This document shows positions 6,259-12,425 of a DNA stretch of 12,425 bases, piece by piece. Under the pieces are notes generated by a model. That model worked only from the letters and a program-made list of their open reading frames with translations, did not search any database and was not told where the DNA came from. The stretch's first letter is position 1; every line of letters begins with the position of its first letter. The position numbers and the translations under genes are program-made. Source of the stretch: an uncultured Ruminococcus sp. (GTDB taxonomy: Bacteria > Bacillota > Clostridia > Oscillospirales > Acutalibacteraceae); assembly GCA_951800855.1 (NCBI GenBank), contig CATOLC010000014.1:1-12425 (forward strand). The letters are read 5' to 3'.

Positions 6259-6304
6259 CAGATTAACCGTTCTCCGCAGGCTAAACTCCTACTACTAGTA
6301 CATA

Positions 6305-6333
6305 ATTATACATTATACGACAAGCATTTACAA
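6305..6333 (-). promoter_or_regulatory. Promoter of the toxin mRNA
   Basis: On the minus strand TTGTAA (6328-6333), 17 bases and TATAAT (6305-6310) form a good sigma-A promoter. The predicted start near 6298 lies just before the GTAGTAGGAGT motif, giving a leader of about 63 nt before the toxin ATG. A second TATAAT-like box at 6312-6317 overlaps the spacer. Confidence 0.65.
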
Positions 6334-6363
6334 CGATATTTTTACAATAATTTTATGATTATC

Positions 6364-6398
6364 AAGCCTTGCTAATTTTTATTTAGCAGGCTTTTTAA
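6364..6398 (+). terminator. Intrinsic terminator, plus strand
   Basis: AAGCCTTGCTAA (6364-6375) pairs with TTAGCAGGCTT (6383-6393) with one bulged T, followed by TTTTAATTT. The orientation is plus, yet no plus-strand gene ends just before it. It may stop read-through from jag or the antitoxin RNA, or insulate the toxin promoter. Confidence 0.7.
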
Positions 6399-6582
6399 TT
6401 TATATGTTTTATTATCTAAATTCAAGAAGTTTACTTAGTTCAATTTTTAAAAGCACTTACGAATATAAAATAAGAACCTCACCCATTACGAAAATTAAAA
6501 ATTTCTATATGTCCCGAGAGCCTTGTTGCTTCGCAATAAAAAACTTCCCACACATAAAATAACGCAGAAAGAATATTATAAG

Positions 6583-6709
6583 GGAGTGTCCTAAAAAAAG
6601 AGAAATGAAAAATTTCAGAAAATATATTTTTTAAAACCGGCCTCTTTTCTAATGTTTTCGAGCTGAAAAATTAGGCTGGATAATTAATTCTCTTTCAATT
6701 AGACACTCC
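6583..6709. mobile_element. MITE-like element 2 with terminal inverted repeats
   Basis: The left end GGAGTGTCCTAAAAAAAGAGA and right end TCTCTTTCAATTAGACACTCC are imperfect inverted repeats bounding about 127 bp, nearly the same length as element 1. The first 30 or so bases of the two elements are clearly related, while the interiors differ. Inside is a second inverted repeat (CCGGCCT against AGGCTGG), so the whole element can fold on itself. No ORF and no clear target-site duplication are seen. Confidence 0.55.
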
Positions 6710-6824
6710 TTTATTTTAAAAGATATTAAAACTACACTCAAAAGAAATCTAAAAAATAATGTTTAAATACGCAAGTAGAAAATTAAGTTTCGTAGAATTT
6801 TTAAAGATTTTTCATAATTTTTAG

Positions 6825-6850
6825 CCCTTTTTAAAAAAGGGTTTTTATTT
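6825..6850 (+). terminator. Intrinsic terminator upstream of mnmE
   Basis: CCCTTT (6825-6830) pairs with AAAGGG (6836-6841), followed by TTTTTATTTT. It points in the plus direction and separates anything transcribed from the jag side from the mnmE promoter. Confidence 0.6.
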
Positions 6851-6956
6851 TGTCATAGAATAGCAACATAAATAAGTTTAAATTTTTAGGGGATTTAAGG
6901 TATAACTGACTAAATAAACCTTTAGCTCAAAATAAAATACTGTACACTATATTTTG

Positions 6957-6965
6957 TGTTATAAT
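6957..6965 (+). promoter_or_regulatory. Extended -10 promoter of mnmE
   Basis: TGTTATAAT is an extended -10 box (TGnTATAAT). No good -35 lies 17 bases upstream, which an extended -10 can tolerate. The predicted start near 6972 gives a leader of about 65 bases. Confidence 0.5.
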
Positions 6966-7036
6966 TTTATTGAACTAATCAAAAAACATTAAATATATTT
7001 TAAAAGGAATATAATCTTTAGAAAGGTTTTGTTAAT

Positions 7037-8398
7037 ATGCATACAATAGTTGCAATTTCTACAGCTTTAGCACCCGGAGGAATTGGAATTGTTAGACTTT
7101 CAGGAGCTGAATCTGTAAATATAGTTAAAAAATTTTTTAAATCTATAGATAATCAGGATTTATCTGAAATGAAAGGATATTCTGCAAAACTGGGTAAAGT
7201 TTTCGATGGGAATGAAGTCGTGGACCAAGTAATTATTTTATTTTTCCGTGCTCCCCGAAGTTACACTGGAGAGAATATCGTTGAAATTTCCTGCCACGGA
7301 GGAGTTTACATAGCAAAAAAAATCTTGAGTTTAGCATTAAAGAATGGTGCAAAACTTGCAGAACCGGGAGAATTCACAAAAAGAGCTTTTTTGAATGGAA
7401 AAATAGATTTATCCAAAGCAGAATCGGTGGCAAATTTAATCTCAGCACATGGTGAAAAGGCGAATAAACTTGCTATAAGTGGACTGGAAGGAAATATAAA
7501 TAAAAAAATAAAGGAAATAATAAATTTTCTAACTGAAATTGCTGCAAATCTTTCTGTCTGGGCAGATTATCCAGAAGAAGATATTCCACAATTTAAAGAA
7601 AATTTGTTGAAAAAAAATCTCGCTGAAGCAAAAAATAAACTCCTAAAAATAAGCGAAAAAGAAAAAGCAATTAAAGCCTTGAATGAAGGATTAAAAATTT
7701 CTATTGTGGGTCGCCCTAATGTCGGGAAATCTTCACTATTAAATATACTCACTGGTTACCAGCGGGCAATTGTTTCTGATATTGCCGGAACAACTAGAGA
7801 TATTGTAGACGGAAACACAATGATTGGGGAAATTCCAATTAAATTATTTGATACTGCCGGAATCCGTGAAACTTCTGATTCTGTTGAACAGATAGGCGTT
7901 AATATGGCAAAACAAAATCTTCATGATACAGATATTATTTTTGTATTGTTTGATGGCTCTAAAAAACTAACAAAAGAGGATATCGAAGTAATTAAGCTAG
8001 TTGATAAAAATAAAGCAATAGCAATCATAAACAAAATAGACTTAGGGATTAGTATAGAAACAGAAAAAATAAGAAAAAGTTTTAAAAAAGTAGTAAATAT
8101 TTCAACTATCGAAGAATTAGGGATAGAAAAATTAAAAGAAACTGTATATGATTTTGTAGATATGAACAGTTTGAACGCAAGCGAACCATTTGTTACAGGA
8201 CAAAGACAATTTGAAGTCGTTAAAAGAGCCATCTCCTCTATAGAAGAAACGGAAACAGCGTTTAATTCTGGAGTCACCTTAGATGCCGTAACCGTTTTAG
8301 TTCAAAATTCAATAGAAATTTTAGGAGAAATTACCGGAGAAAACGTTAGTGAAGAGATAATAGATAAAATTTTCTCTAAATTCTGTGTAGGGAAGTAG
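7037..8398 (+). CDS. mnmE: tRNA uridine-5-carboxymethylaminomethyl GTPase MnmE
   Basis: GTPase that works with MnmG to modify the wobble uridine (U34) of certain tRNAs, using a formyl-folate-derived carbon. The 453 residues show the N-terminal folate-binding domain (HTIVAISTALAPGGIGIVRLSG, SYTGEN, SCHGGVYIA, EFTKRAFLNGKIDLSKAE), a helical domain and an inserted G domain. That domain has G1 GRPNVGKS (225-232), the K-loop region GTTRD (251-255), G3 DTAG (272-275) and G4 NKID (332-335). The protein ends in the required FCVGK with the catalytic cysteine. The ATG at 7037 follows AGAAAGG. It is the first gene of the mnmE-mnmG-rsmG run, with mnmG 44 bases downstream. Complete and certain. Confidence 0.98.
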   Translation: MHTIVAISTALAPGGIGIVRLSGAESVNIVKKFFKSIDNQDLSEMKGYSAKLGKVFDGNEVVDQVIILFFRAPRSYTGENIVEISCHGGVYIAKKILSLALKNGAKLAEPGEFTKRAFLNGKIDLSKAESVANLISAHGEKANKLAISGLEGNINKKIKEIINFLTEIAANLSVWADYPEEDIPQFKENLLKKNLAEAKNKLLKISEKEKAIKALNEGLKISIVGRPNVGKSSLLNILTGYQRAIVSDIAGTTRDIVDGNTMIGEIPIKLFDTAGIRETSDSVEQIGVNMAKQNLHDTDIIFVLFDGSKKLTKEDIEVIKLVDKNKAIAIINKIDLGISIETEKIRKSFKKVVNISTIEELGIEKLKETVYDFVDMNSLNASEPFVTGQRQFEVVKRAISSIEETETAFNSGVTLDAVTVLVQNSIEILGEITGENVSEEIIDKIFSKFCVGK

Positions 8399-8442
8399 AA
8401 GTAAATCAAAGGTAAAATGTAATAAATAGGGAGGAATATAGA

Positions 8443-10329
8443 TTGGATTTTACTGCAGAAAACTACGATGTTGTAGTAATAGGAGCAGGGCATGCCGGGA
8501 TAGAAGCTGCCTTAGCGAGTGCAAGGATAGGATGTAAAACAGCTGTGGTTACGATGAATTTAGACGCAATCGGGAATTGCCCTTGTAACCCATCTATAGG
8601 GGGAACAGCTAAGGGAAATTTAGTCAGAGAAATTGACGCTTTAGGTGGAGAAATTGGCAAAACGGCAGACGAGTGTTTTTTACAAAGTAGAATGCTTAAT
8701 ATCGGTAAGGGGCCGGCTGTGCATTCTTTGCGGGTCCAAATTGACAGAAGCGAATATAGCAGAATTATGAAACATAAGCTTGAAATGCAGAAGAACTTAG
8801 ATATAAAGCAAGCTGAAATAATAGAAATCAAAAAAAATGAGTCTGTGTGGAGCTTAAAGACTCGCTTAAACACCATATATTTGGCAAAATGTGTGGTAAT
8901 TTCAACAGGAACATATCTAGATGGTAAAATTCATGTAGGCGAGGTTTCTTACAGTAGTGGCCCGGACGGTATGTTCCCATCGGATATGTTAGCGAAATCC
9001 TTAAAAAAACTTGGGGTAATTATGAGAAGTTTTAAAACCGGTACACCTGCAAGAGTTTTAAAATCCAGTATAAATTTTTCTGTTTTGGAGGAGCAATTTG
9101 GAGATAAAAAAATAGTTCCATTCTCTTATAGTAATCAAAATTCAGATGTTTCATTGCAAAATAAGGCCTCATGTTATATTGCATATACAAATGAAGCAAC
9201 AAAAAGAGTAATTCTGGAAAACATCCACAGGTCCCCTATGTATAGCGGACGAATTGATGGAATAGGCCCAAGATATTGCCCTAGCATAGAGGATAAAATG
9301 GTTCGATTTTCAGATAAAGAACGACACCAGCTCTTCGTTGAACCTTGCGGACTAGATACAGAAGAAATGTATCTTCAAGGGATGTCATCTTCCTTACCAG
9401 AAGAAGTTCAGATTCAGTTTTACAGAACGATAAAAGGGCTTGAAAACGTAAAAATTATGCGTCCAGCATACGCAATAGAATACTCTTGTATAGACCCTAC
9501 TCAGCTTAGTGTTACGCTGGAATTTAAAGATTTTGACGGATTGTTTGGAGCAGGGCAATTTAATGGAAGTTCAGGATATGAAGAGGCCGCAGCTCAAGGG
9601 TTTGTGGCGGGAGTAAATGCTGCAAAAAAGGCAAAAGGGGAAGAGCCATTTATTTTAGATAGAGCAAGCTCTTACATAGGGACGCTTATAGATGATTTAG
9701 TCTCAAAAGGGACAAATGAACCATATAGAATGATGACCTCACGGTCGGAATATCGTTTAATTCTGCGCCAGGACAATGCTGACGAACGCTTAATGCCGAT
9801 GGGTAGGGCATTAGGACTCATCAATGATGCAGAATGGGATAAGTTCCTTTCTCGTCTGGAAAGAAAGGAAAGAGAAATAAAGCGAGCTCAAAGCACAGTT
9901 ATATCCCCGAGCAAAGCGTTAAACAAAACAATTGTTCCACGTGGAACATCTGCCATAGAAACTGGAACGAAATTAGCTGAACTTCTTAAACGTCCACAGC
10001 TTAATTATAAAGTGTTAGCACCTTTTGACCCAGACAGAACAGAAAATGACGAAGATATTTTAGAAAAAGTTGAAACAGAAATAAAATATAAGGGATATAT
10101 CGAAAAACAAAAGCGTCAAATTGAAGAAATGAGAAGGCTTGAATGTCAAATTATTCCTGAAAAAATAAATTATAGAAAAATAATAGGATTAAGACTAGAA
10201 GCTATAGAAAAATTAGAAAAAATTCGTCCTAGAAGTTTGGGACAAGCTTCTAGAATTTCTGGAGTAAATCCTGCAGATATATCCGTTTTAATGGTATGGA
10301 TAGCTAAAATCCGGAGGTTGGGGGAATAA
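8443..10329 (+). CDS. mnmG: tRNA uridine-5-carboxymethylaminomethyl modification enzyme MnmG (GidA)
   Basis: FAD-dependent partner of MnmE in U34 modification. The 628 residues equal the usual length. Visible are the FAD dinucleotide fold VVVIGAGHAGIEAALA (11-26), the conserved CNPSIGGTAKGNLVREIDALGG (48-69), the GTPARV block (200-205) and the redox cysteine C279 in RYCPSIEDK. EPCGLDTEEMYLQG (from 300) and the C-terminal MnmE/tRNA-binding helical region with RPRSLGQASRISGVNPADISVL follow. The start is TTG 8443 because GGGAGGA lies at 8429-8435 and the family's N-terminus (YDVVVIG) follows closely. A perfect parS site is embedded in codons for I497-T502. rsmG begins 6 bases after the stop. Confidence 0.98.
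   Translation: MDFTAENYDVVVIGAGHAGIEAALASARIGCKTAVVTMNLDAIGNCPCNPSIGGTAKGNLVREIDALGGEIGKTADECFLQSRMLNIGKGPAVHSLRVQIDRSEYSRIMKHKLEMQKNLDIKQAEIIEIKKNESVWSLKTRLNTIYLAKCVVISTGTYLDGKIHVGEVSYSSGPDGMFPSDMLAKSLKKLGVIMRSFKTGTPARVLKSSINFSVLEEQFGDKKIVPFSYSNQNSDVSLQNKASCYIAYTNEATKRVILENIHRSPMYSGRIDGIGPRYCPSIEDKMVRFSDKERHQLFVEPCGLDTEEMYLQGMSSSLPEEVQIQFYRTIKGLENVKIMRPAYAIEYSCIDPTQLSVTLEFKDFDGLFGAGQFNGSSGYEEAAAQGFVAGVNAAKKAKGEEPFILDRASSYIGTLIDDLVSKGTNEPYRMMTSRSEYRLILRQDNADERLMPMGRALGLINDAEWDKFLSRLERKEREIKRAQSTVISPSKALNKTIVPRGTSAIETGTKLAELLKRPQLNYKVLAPFDPDRTENDEDILEKVETEIKYKGYIEKQKRQIEEMRRLECQIIPEKINYRKIIGLRLEAIEKLEKIRPRSLGQASRISGVNPADISVLMVWIAKIRRLGE
9933..9948. promoter_or_regulatory. parS: parS site inside mnmG
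   Basis: TGTTCCACGTGGAACA is a perfect 16-bp palindrome matching the chromosomal parS consensus bound by ParB (Spo0J), from which ParB spreads and loads SMC. It is read through as Val-Pro-Arg-Gly-Thr in the mnmG frame, in a part of the protein that can accept it. Confidence 0.95.
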
Positions 10330-10335
10330 AATTTT

Positions 10336-11055
10336 ATGGATAAGTTTAAAACAGTATTAAAAACTAGTGCTTTACAAATGGGTATACCAATTAGCGAGGA
10401 GCAGTTAGAAAAATTTGATGTATACCACAGATATCTTTTGGAATATAATACTCACACTAATTTAACATCAATAACTGAATCTGAAGATATTGCAATAAAA
10501 CATTTTTTGGATAGTCTTCTTTTAACTAAGGTTGTTAGTATAAAAGGGGGAAATAGCATTATAGATGTAGGCACTGGAGCAGGATTTCCTGGAGTTCCTA
10601 TAAAAATTCTTTGTCCTGATATTAAACTCACTCTTTTAGATAGTGTAAGGAAAAAAGTAGAATTTTTACAAAATCTGAAACTTAAGATAAACACAAATTA
10701 CTCGGTTTTTCATGAAAGAGCTGAAATTTTGGCTAGAAAAGAAGAATACAGAGATAATTTTGATTATGTAGTGGCAAGAGCGGTTGCACCACTTAATAAT
10801 TTATGCGAATACTGTCTGCCTTTTACTAAAACAAACGGATGTTTTATCGCTTTTAAAGGTCCGAATGCGAAACAGGAAATAGAAGGTGCCAAAAATTCAA
10901 TTAAAATCTTAAATGGAAAATTAGAGAAAATAGAAAACTTTGCTCTTCCTAACCAAAGTGGCTCAAGAAACTTGATTTTGATAAAAAAAATAGATTTAAC
11001 ACCAAAAAAATATCCTCGAAACTCAGCAAAAACAATTAAAAACTATCCTTTGTAA
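10336..11055 (+). CDS. rsmG: 16S rRNA (guanine-N7) methyltransferase RsmG (GidB)
   Basis: SAM-dependent enzyme that methylates N7 of G527 (E. coli numbering) in 16S rRNA; its loss gives low-level streptomycin resistance in several bacteria. The 239 residues match the usual length. The N-terminal part has YNTHTNLTSITE and IAIKHFLDSLL. The SAM-binding motif is IIDVGTGAGFPGVPIKIL, followed by LLDSVRKKVEFL, DYVVARAVAPL and FKGPNA. The C-terminus has SGSRNLILIKK and TPKKYPRNSAKT, close to the family's TPKKYPR ending. The ATG at 10336 lies 6 bases after the mnmG stop, with GGAGG and GGGGGA upstream inside the end of mnmG. Transcription probably ends at the parS palindrome. Confidence 0.97.
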   Translation: MDKFKTVLKTSALQMGIPISEEQLEKFDVYHRYLLEYNTHTNLTSITESEDIAIKHFLDSLLLTKVVSIKGGNSIIDVGTGAGFPGVPIKILCPDIKLTLLDSVRKKVEFLQNLKLKINTNYSVFHERAEILARKEEYRDNFDYVVARAVAPLNNLCEYCLPFTKTNGCFIAFKGPNAKQEIEGAKNSIKILNGKLEKIENFALPNQSGSRNLILIKKIDLTPKKYPRNSAKTIKNYPL

Positions 11056-11087
11056 AAATGTTCCACGTGGAACATTTTTTATTTTTT
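11054..11087 (+). terminator. Probable rsmG terminator built on the parS palindrome
   Basis: The parS palindrome is extended by five A's on the left and five T's on the right to a perfect 26-bp palindrome (11054-11079). It is followed on the plus strand by a T-rich tract (TTTTTTATTTTTT). As RNA this is a long hairpin with a U-run, so the same DNA would act as ParB site and intrinsic terminator. Confidence 0.6.
11059..11074. promoter_or_regulatory. parS: parS site just after rsmG
   Basis: A second perfect TGTTCCACGTGGAACA begins 3 bases after the rsmG stop and about 280 bases before parA. Two sites this close to parAB mark the expected ParB nucleation zone near the replication origin. Confidence 0.95.
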
Positions 11088-11295
11088 CCTTTAAGCAAAA
11101 CTTGTCGTGAAATTTTTATCTAATATAAAAACCTTTAAAGATTATAAATGTTTTTAACGGTAAAATTTGATAAACGAGTACAGGCTAAAATTTACTATAT
11201 TATATGGAATTATTTCATTACACACAAATAAAGTCAAAAATATTTTAAAACATTTTAAGTTATTACTTTTAAATAGAATAAAGAATAAAAATCCC

Positions 11296-11324
11296 TTGTT
11301 TTTAACACTTGCAGATGTTATAAT
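11296..11324 (+). promoter_or_regulatory. Promoter of parA-parB
   Basis: TTGTTT (11296-11301), 17 bases and TATAAT (11319-11324), the latter with an extended TG at 11316-11317. The predicted start is near 11331, leaving a short leader of about 27 bases with AAAGGAG. Confidence 0.6.
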
Positions 11325-11357
11325 TTTATTTACATAGAAATAGAAAGGAGAACCCGT

Positions 11358-12140
11358 GTGACAAAGGTGATATCTATCTCTAACCAAAAAGGAGGAGTGG
11401 GAAAAACAACTACAGCAGTAAATCTTGCGGCATCTATGGGAATAAATGGGAAAAAAACTTTGCTTATCGATATGGATCCTCAAGGAAACACCACAAGTGG
11501 TCTGGGCTCCAATAGAAAAGAGAACATATTTTCTATATATGATGTTTTAATTAGAGAAGCTAAAGCAGAAGAAGCAATAATAAAAACTGAATTCAAAAAT
11601 TTAGATTTAATTCCTTCCAGTATGGACTTTGCAGCAGCTGAAATTGAGCTCATAAATTTTGAAGCAAGAGAATCTATACTAAAATCCAAGCTTAGCAATA
11701 TAAAAGATAATTATTCTTATGTAATTATAGATTGTCCGCCATCTTTAGGGCTTATAACCACAAATGCAGTCTGTGCAAGCGATGCTATTTTAATTCCGGT
11801 TCAATGCGAATATTACGCCCTTGAAGGATTATCTCAACTTATGAATAACACCTTTAAAAGAATGAAAATATTTAATAGACGCTTAGAACTTGAAGGCGTA
11901 TTAATGACTATGTACGACAGTAGGTTAAAACTTACAGAGCAAGCCGAACGTGAAATCAGAAAATTTTTCCCTGATAAAGTCTTTGATACGGTAATTCATC
12001 GGGGGGTTAGACTTTCTGAAGCTCCAAGCTTTGGGAAACCGGTTTATTATTATGATAAATCCTCTAAAGGAGCAAAGGAATACATAAATTTATCTAAAGA
12101 AATCATAAAAAAAGACAGAAAACTAAAAAGCAAAGAATAA
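11358..12140 (+). CDS. parA: Chromosome-partitioning ATPase ParA (Soj)
   Basis: Deviant Walker ATPase that binds DNA as an ATP dimer and is driven by ParB at parS, acting in origin segregation and in control of initiation. The 260 residues are close to Soj. The Walker A motif is KGGVGKTT (11-18) with signature lysine K11 and K16. LLIDMDPQGNTTSGLG gives the A' motif (D38, D40), IIDCPPSLG the Walker B aspartate (D125), and PVQCEYYALEGL and RLSEAPSFGKP further family blocks. There is no N-terminal helix-turn-helix, so this is the chromosomal Soj type. The start is GTG 11358, seven bases after AAAGGAG, because the protein then begins TKVISISNQKGG as expected. parB follows 26 bases later. Confidence 0.97.
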   Translation: MTKVISISNQKGGVGKTTTAVNLAASMGINGKKTLLIDMDPQGNTTSGLGSNRKENIFSIYDVLIREAKAEEAIIKTEFKNLDLIPSSMDFAAAEIELINFEARESILKSKLSNIKDNYSYVIIDCPPSLGLITTNAVCASDAILIPVQCEYYALEGLSQLMNNTFKRMKIFNRRLELEGVLMTMYDSRLKLTEQAEREIRKFFPDKVFDTVIHRGVRLSEAPSFGKPVYYYDKSSKGAKEYINLSKEIIKKDRKLKSKE

Positions 12141-12166
12141 AATAAATAGAAAGGAGTAAATAAAAT

Positions 12167-12425
12167 TTGGCAACAAAACTTAGAGGACTTGGCAAGGGTT
12201 TGGATGCAATATTCATGGAAAATAGCTTTGAAGCTGTTAAAGATAGCGAAACATCAGTAGTCAGGATTTCTGATGTAGAGCCGAATAAAGCTCAACCAAG
12301 GAATGTTTTTGATGAAAATTCACTTTCTGAGCTCGCAGATTCAATAGCAACTAAAGGAATTTTACAGCCTCTTATTGTCAGACCGATTGATGGAGAACGC
12401 TATCAGATTATAGCAGGGGAAAGAC
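12167..12425 (+). CDS. parB: Chromosome-partitioning protein ParB (Spo0J), N-terminal part, cut by the window edge
   Basis: CTP-dependent clamp that loads at parS and recruits SMC. Only the first 86 residues lie in the window. The start is TTG 12167, preceded by AAAGGAG (12150-12156); the protein then begins ATKLRGLGKGLDAIF, the typical ParB N-terminus. After a short linker come ISDVEPNKAQPRNVFDE, LSELADSIATKGILQPLIVRP and YQIIAGER, where the CTP-binding GERR motif is interrupted by the end of the sequence. The two perfect parS sites upstream fit its job. The frame is open to the edge. Confidence 0.97.
   Translation, partial: MATKLRGLGKGLDAIFMENSFEAVKDSETSVVRISDVEPNKAQPRNVFDENSLSELADSIATKGILQPLIVRPIDGERYQIIAGER

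Larger units (their letters stand above)
6048..6295. repeat. Inverted repeat joining the 5' ends of the two convergent RNAs
   Basis: GTAGTAGGAGT at 6048-6058 recurs as its exact reverse complement at 6285-6295. Further blocks follow in the same order reading inward from both ends: AGAACGG (6071-6077; minus copy near 6267-6273), then GCCCCT and AATG. The two transcripts therefore begin with related sequence. AACCGTT also occurs in direct orientation at 6061, 6112 and 6265, which makes those parts of the two opposing RNAs complementary. Confidence 0.65.
5683..7036. other. 1.35-kb region between jag and mnmE without long genes
   Basis: This gap interrupts a cluster in which jag and mnmE are normally close neighbours. 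Working from the left it holds a possible decayed small ORF (5713-5862), an inverted-repeat element (5866-5994), a predicted type I toxin-antitoxin locus (6015-6333), an intrinsic terminator (6364-6398), an uncharacterised AT-rich stretch with a small TTGTTGC-ttc-GCAATAA hairpin near 6522-6538, a second inverted-repeat element (6583-6709), another terminator (6825-6850) and the mnmE promoter (6957-6965). I see nothing I can name in 6399-6582 or 6710-6820. Confidence 0.8.
11056..11357. other. Intergenic region between rsmG and parA
   Basis: About 300 bp, very AT-rich. It contains the parS/terminator palindrome at its left end and the parA promoter and ribosome site at its right end. Between about 11090 and 11290 I see no ORF, RNA or DnaA-box cluster. 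Confidence 0.7.

Noticed and set aside
5683..7036. CRISPR array or tRNA genes in the long gap
   Set aside because: No regularly spaced direct repeats and no cloverleaf or TTCRANNC T-loop sequence were found; the repeats present are inverted pairs.

Overview
This window is an AT-rich (about one third GC by eye) chromosomal segment from a low-GC Firmicute, most likely a member of the Clostridia. The main evidence is the conserved origin-proximal gene order rpmH-rnpA-yidD-yidC-jag-mnmE-mnmG-rsmG-parA-parB, with AGGAGG-type ribosome binding sites, several TTG/GTG starts and an archaeal/eukaryote-type ProS. I do not assign genus or species.

Layout. Positions 13-2871 are on the minus strand: a truncated prolyl-tRNA synthetase gene whose 3' end appears fused to foreign sequence, alanine racemase (alr), and an unrecognised 139-aa coiled-coil protein. 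A divergent promoter pair (2915-2943 minus, 3058-3086 plus) separates this arm from the plus-strand cluster. From 3185 to 5682 run rpmH, rnpA, yidD, yidC and jag: ribosomal protein L34, the RNase P protein, and the membrane-insertion machinery with its RNA-binding partner. From 7037 to 11055 run mnmE, mnmG and rsmG, for tRNA wobble-uridine and 16S rRNA modification. From 11358 to the right edge are parA and the start of parB, the chromosome segregation system. Two perfect parS sites are present, one inside mnmG and one forming the palindrome just after rsmG. No dnaA, dnaN or cluster of DnaA boxes is present, although dnaA often lies beside rpmH in Firmicutes.

The unusual part is the 1.35-kb stretch between jag and mnmE (5683-7036), which has no long ORF. 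It appears to hold an unannotated type I toxin-antitoxin locus (about 6015-6333). A minus-strand 28-aa hydrophobic peptide has a ribosome binding site that a CCCC/GGGG hairpin can mask. Facing it is a plus-strand antisense RNA of about 108 nt driven by a perfect TTGACA-17-TATAAT promoter. The two transcripts converge on one AACCGTTT hairpin and overlap at their 3' ends. Their 5' ends share the same 11-base motif and other blocks. The locus lies between two elements of about 128 bp with matching GGAGTGTC-type terminal inverted repeats, which look like MITEs or insertion-sequence remnants. A possible decayed small ORF follows jag. The segment reads as an accessory insertion in an otherwise conserved housekeeping cluster.
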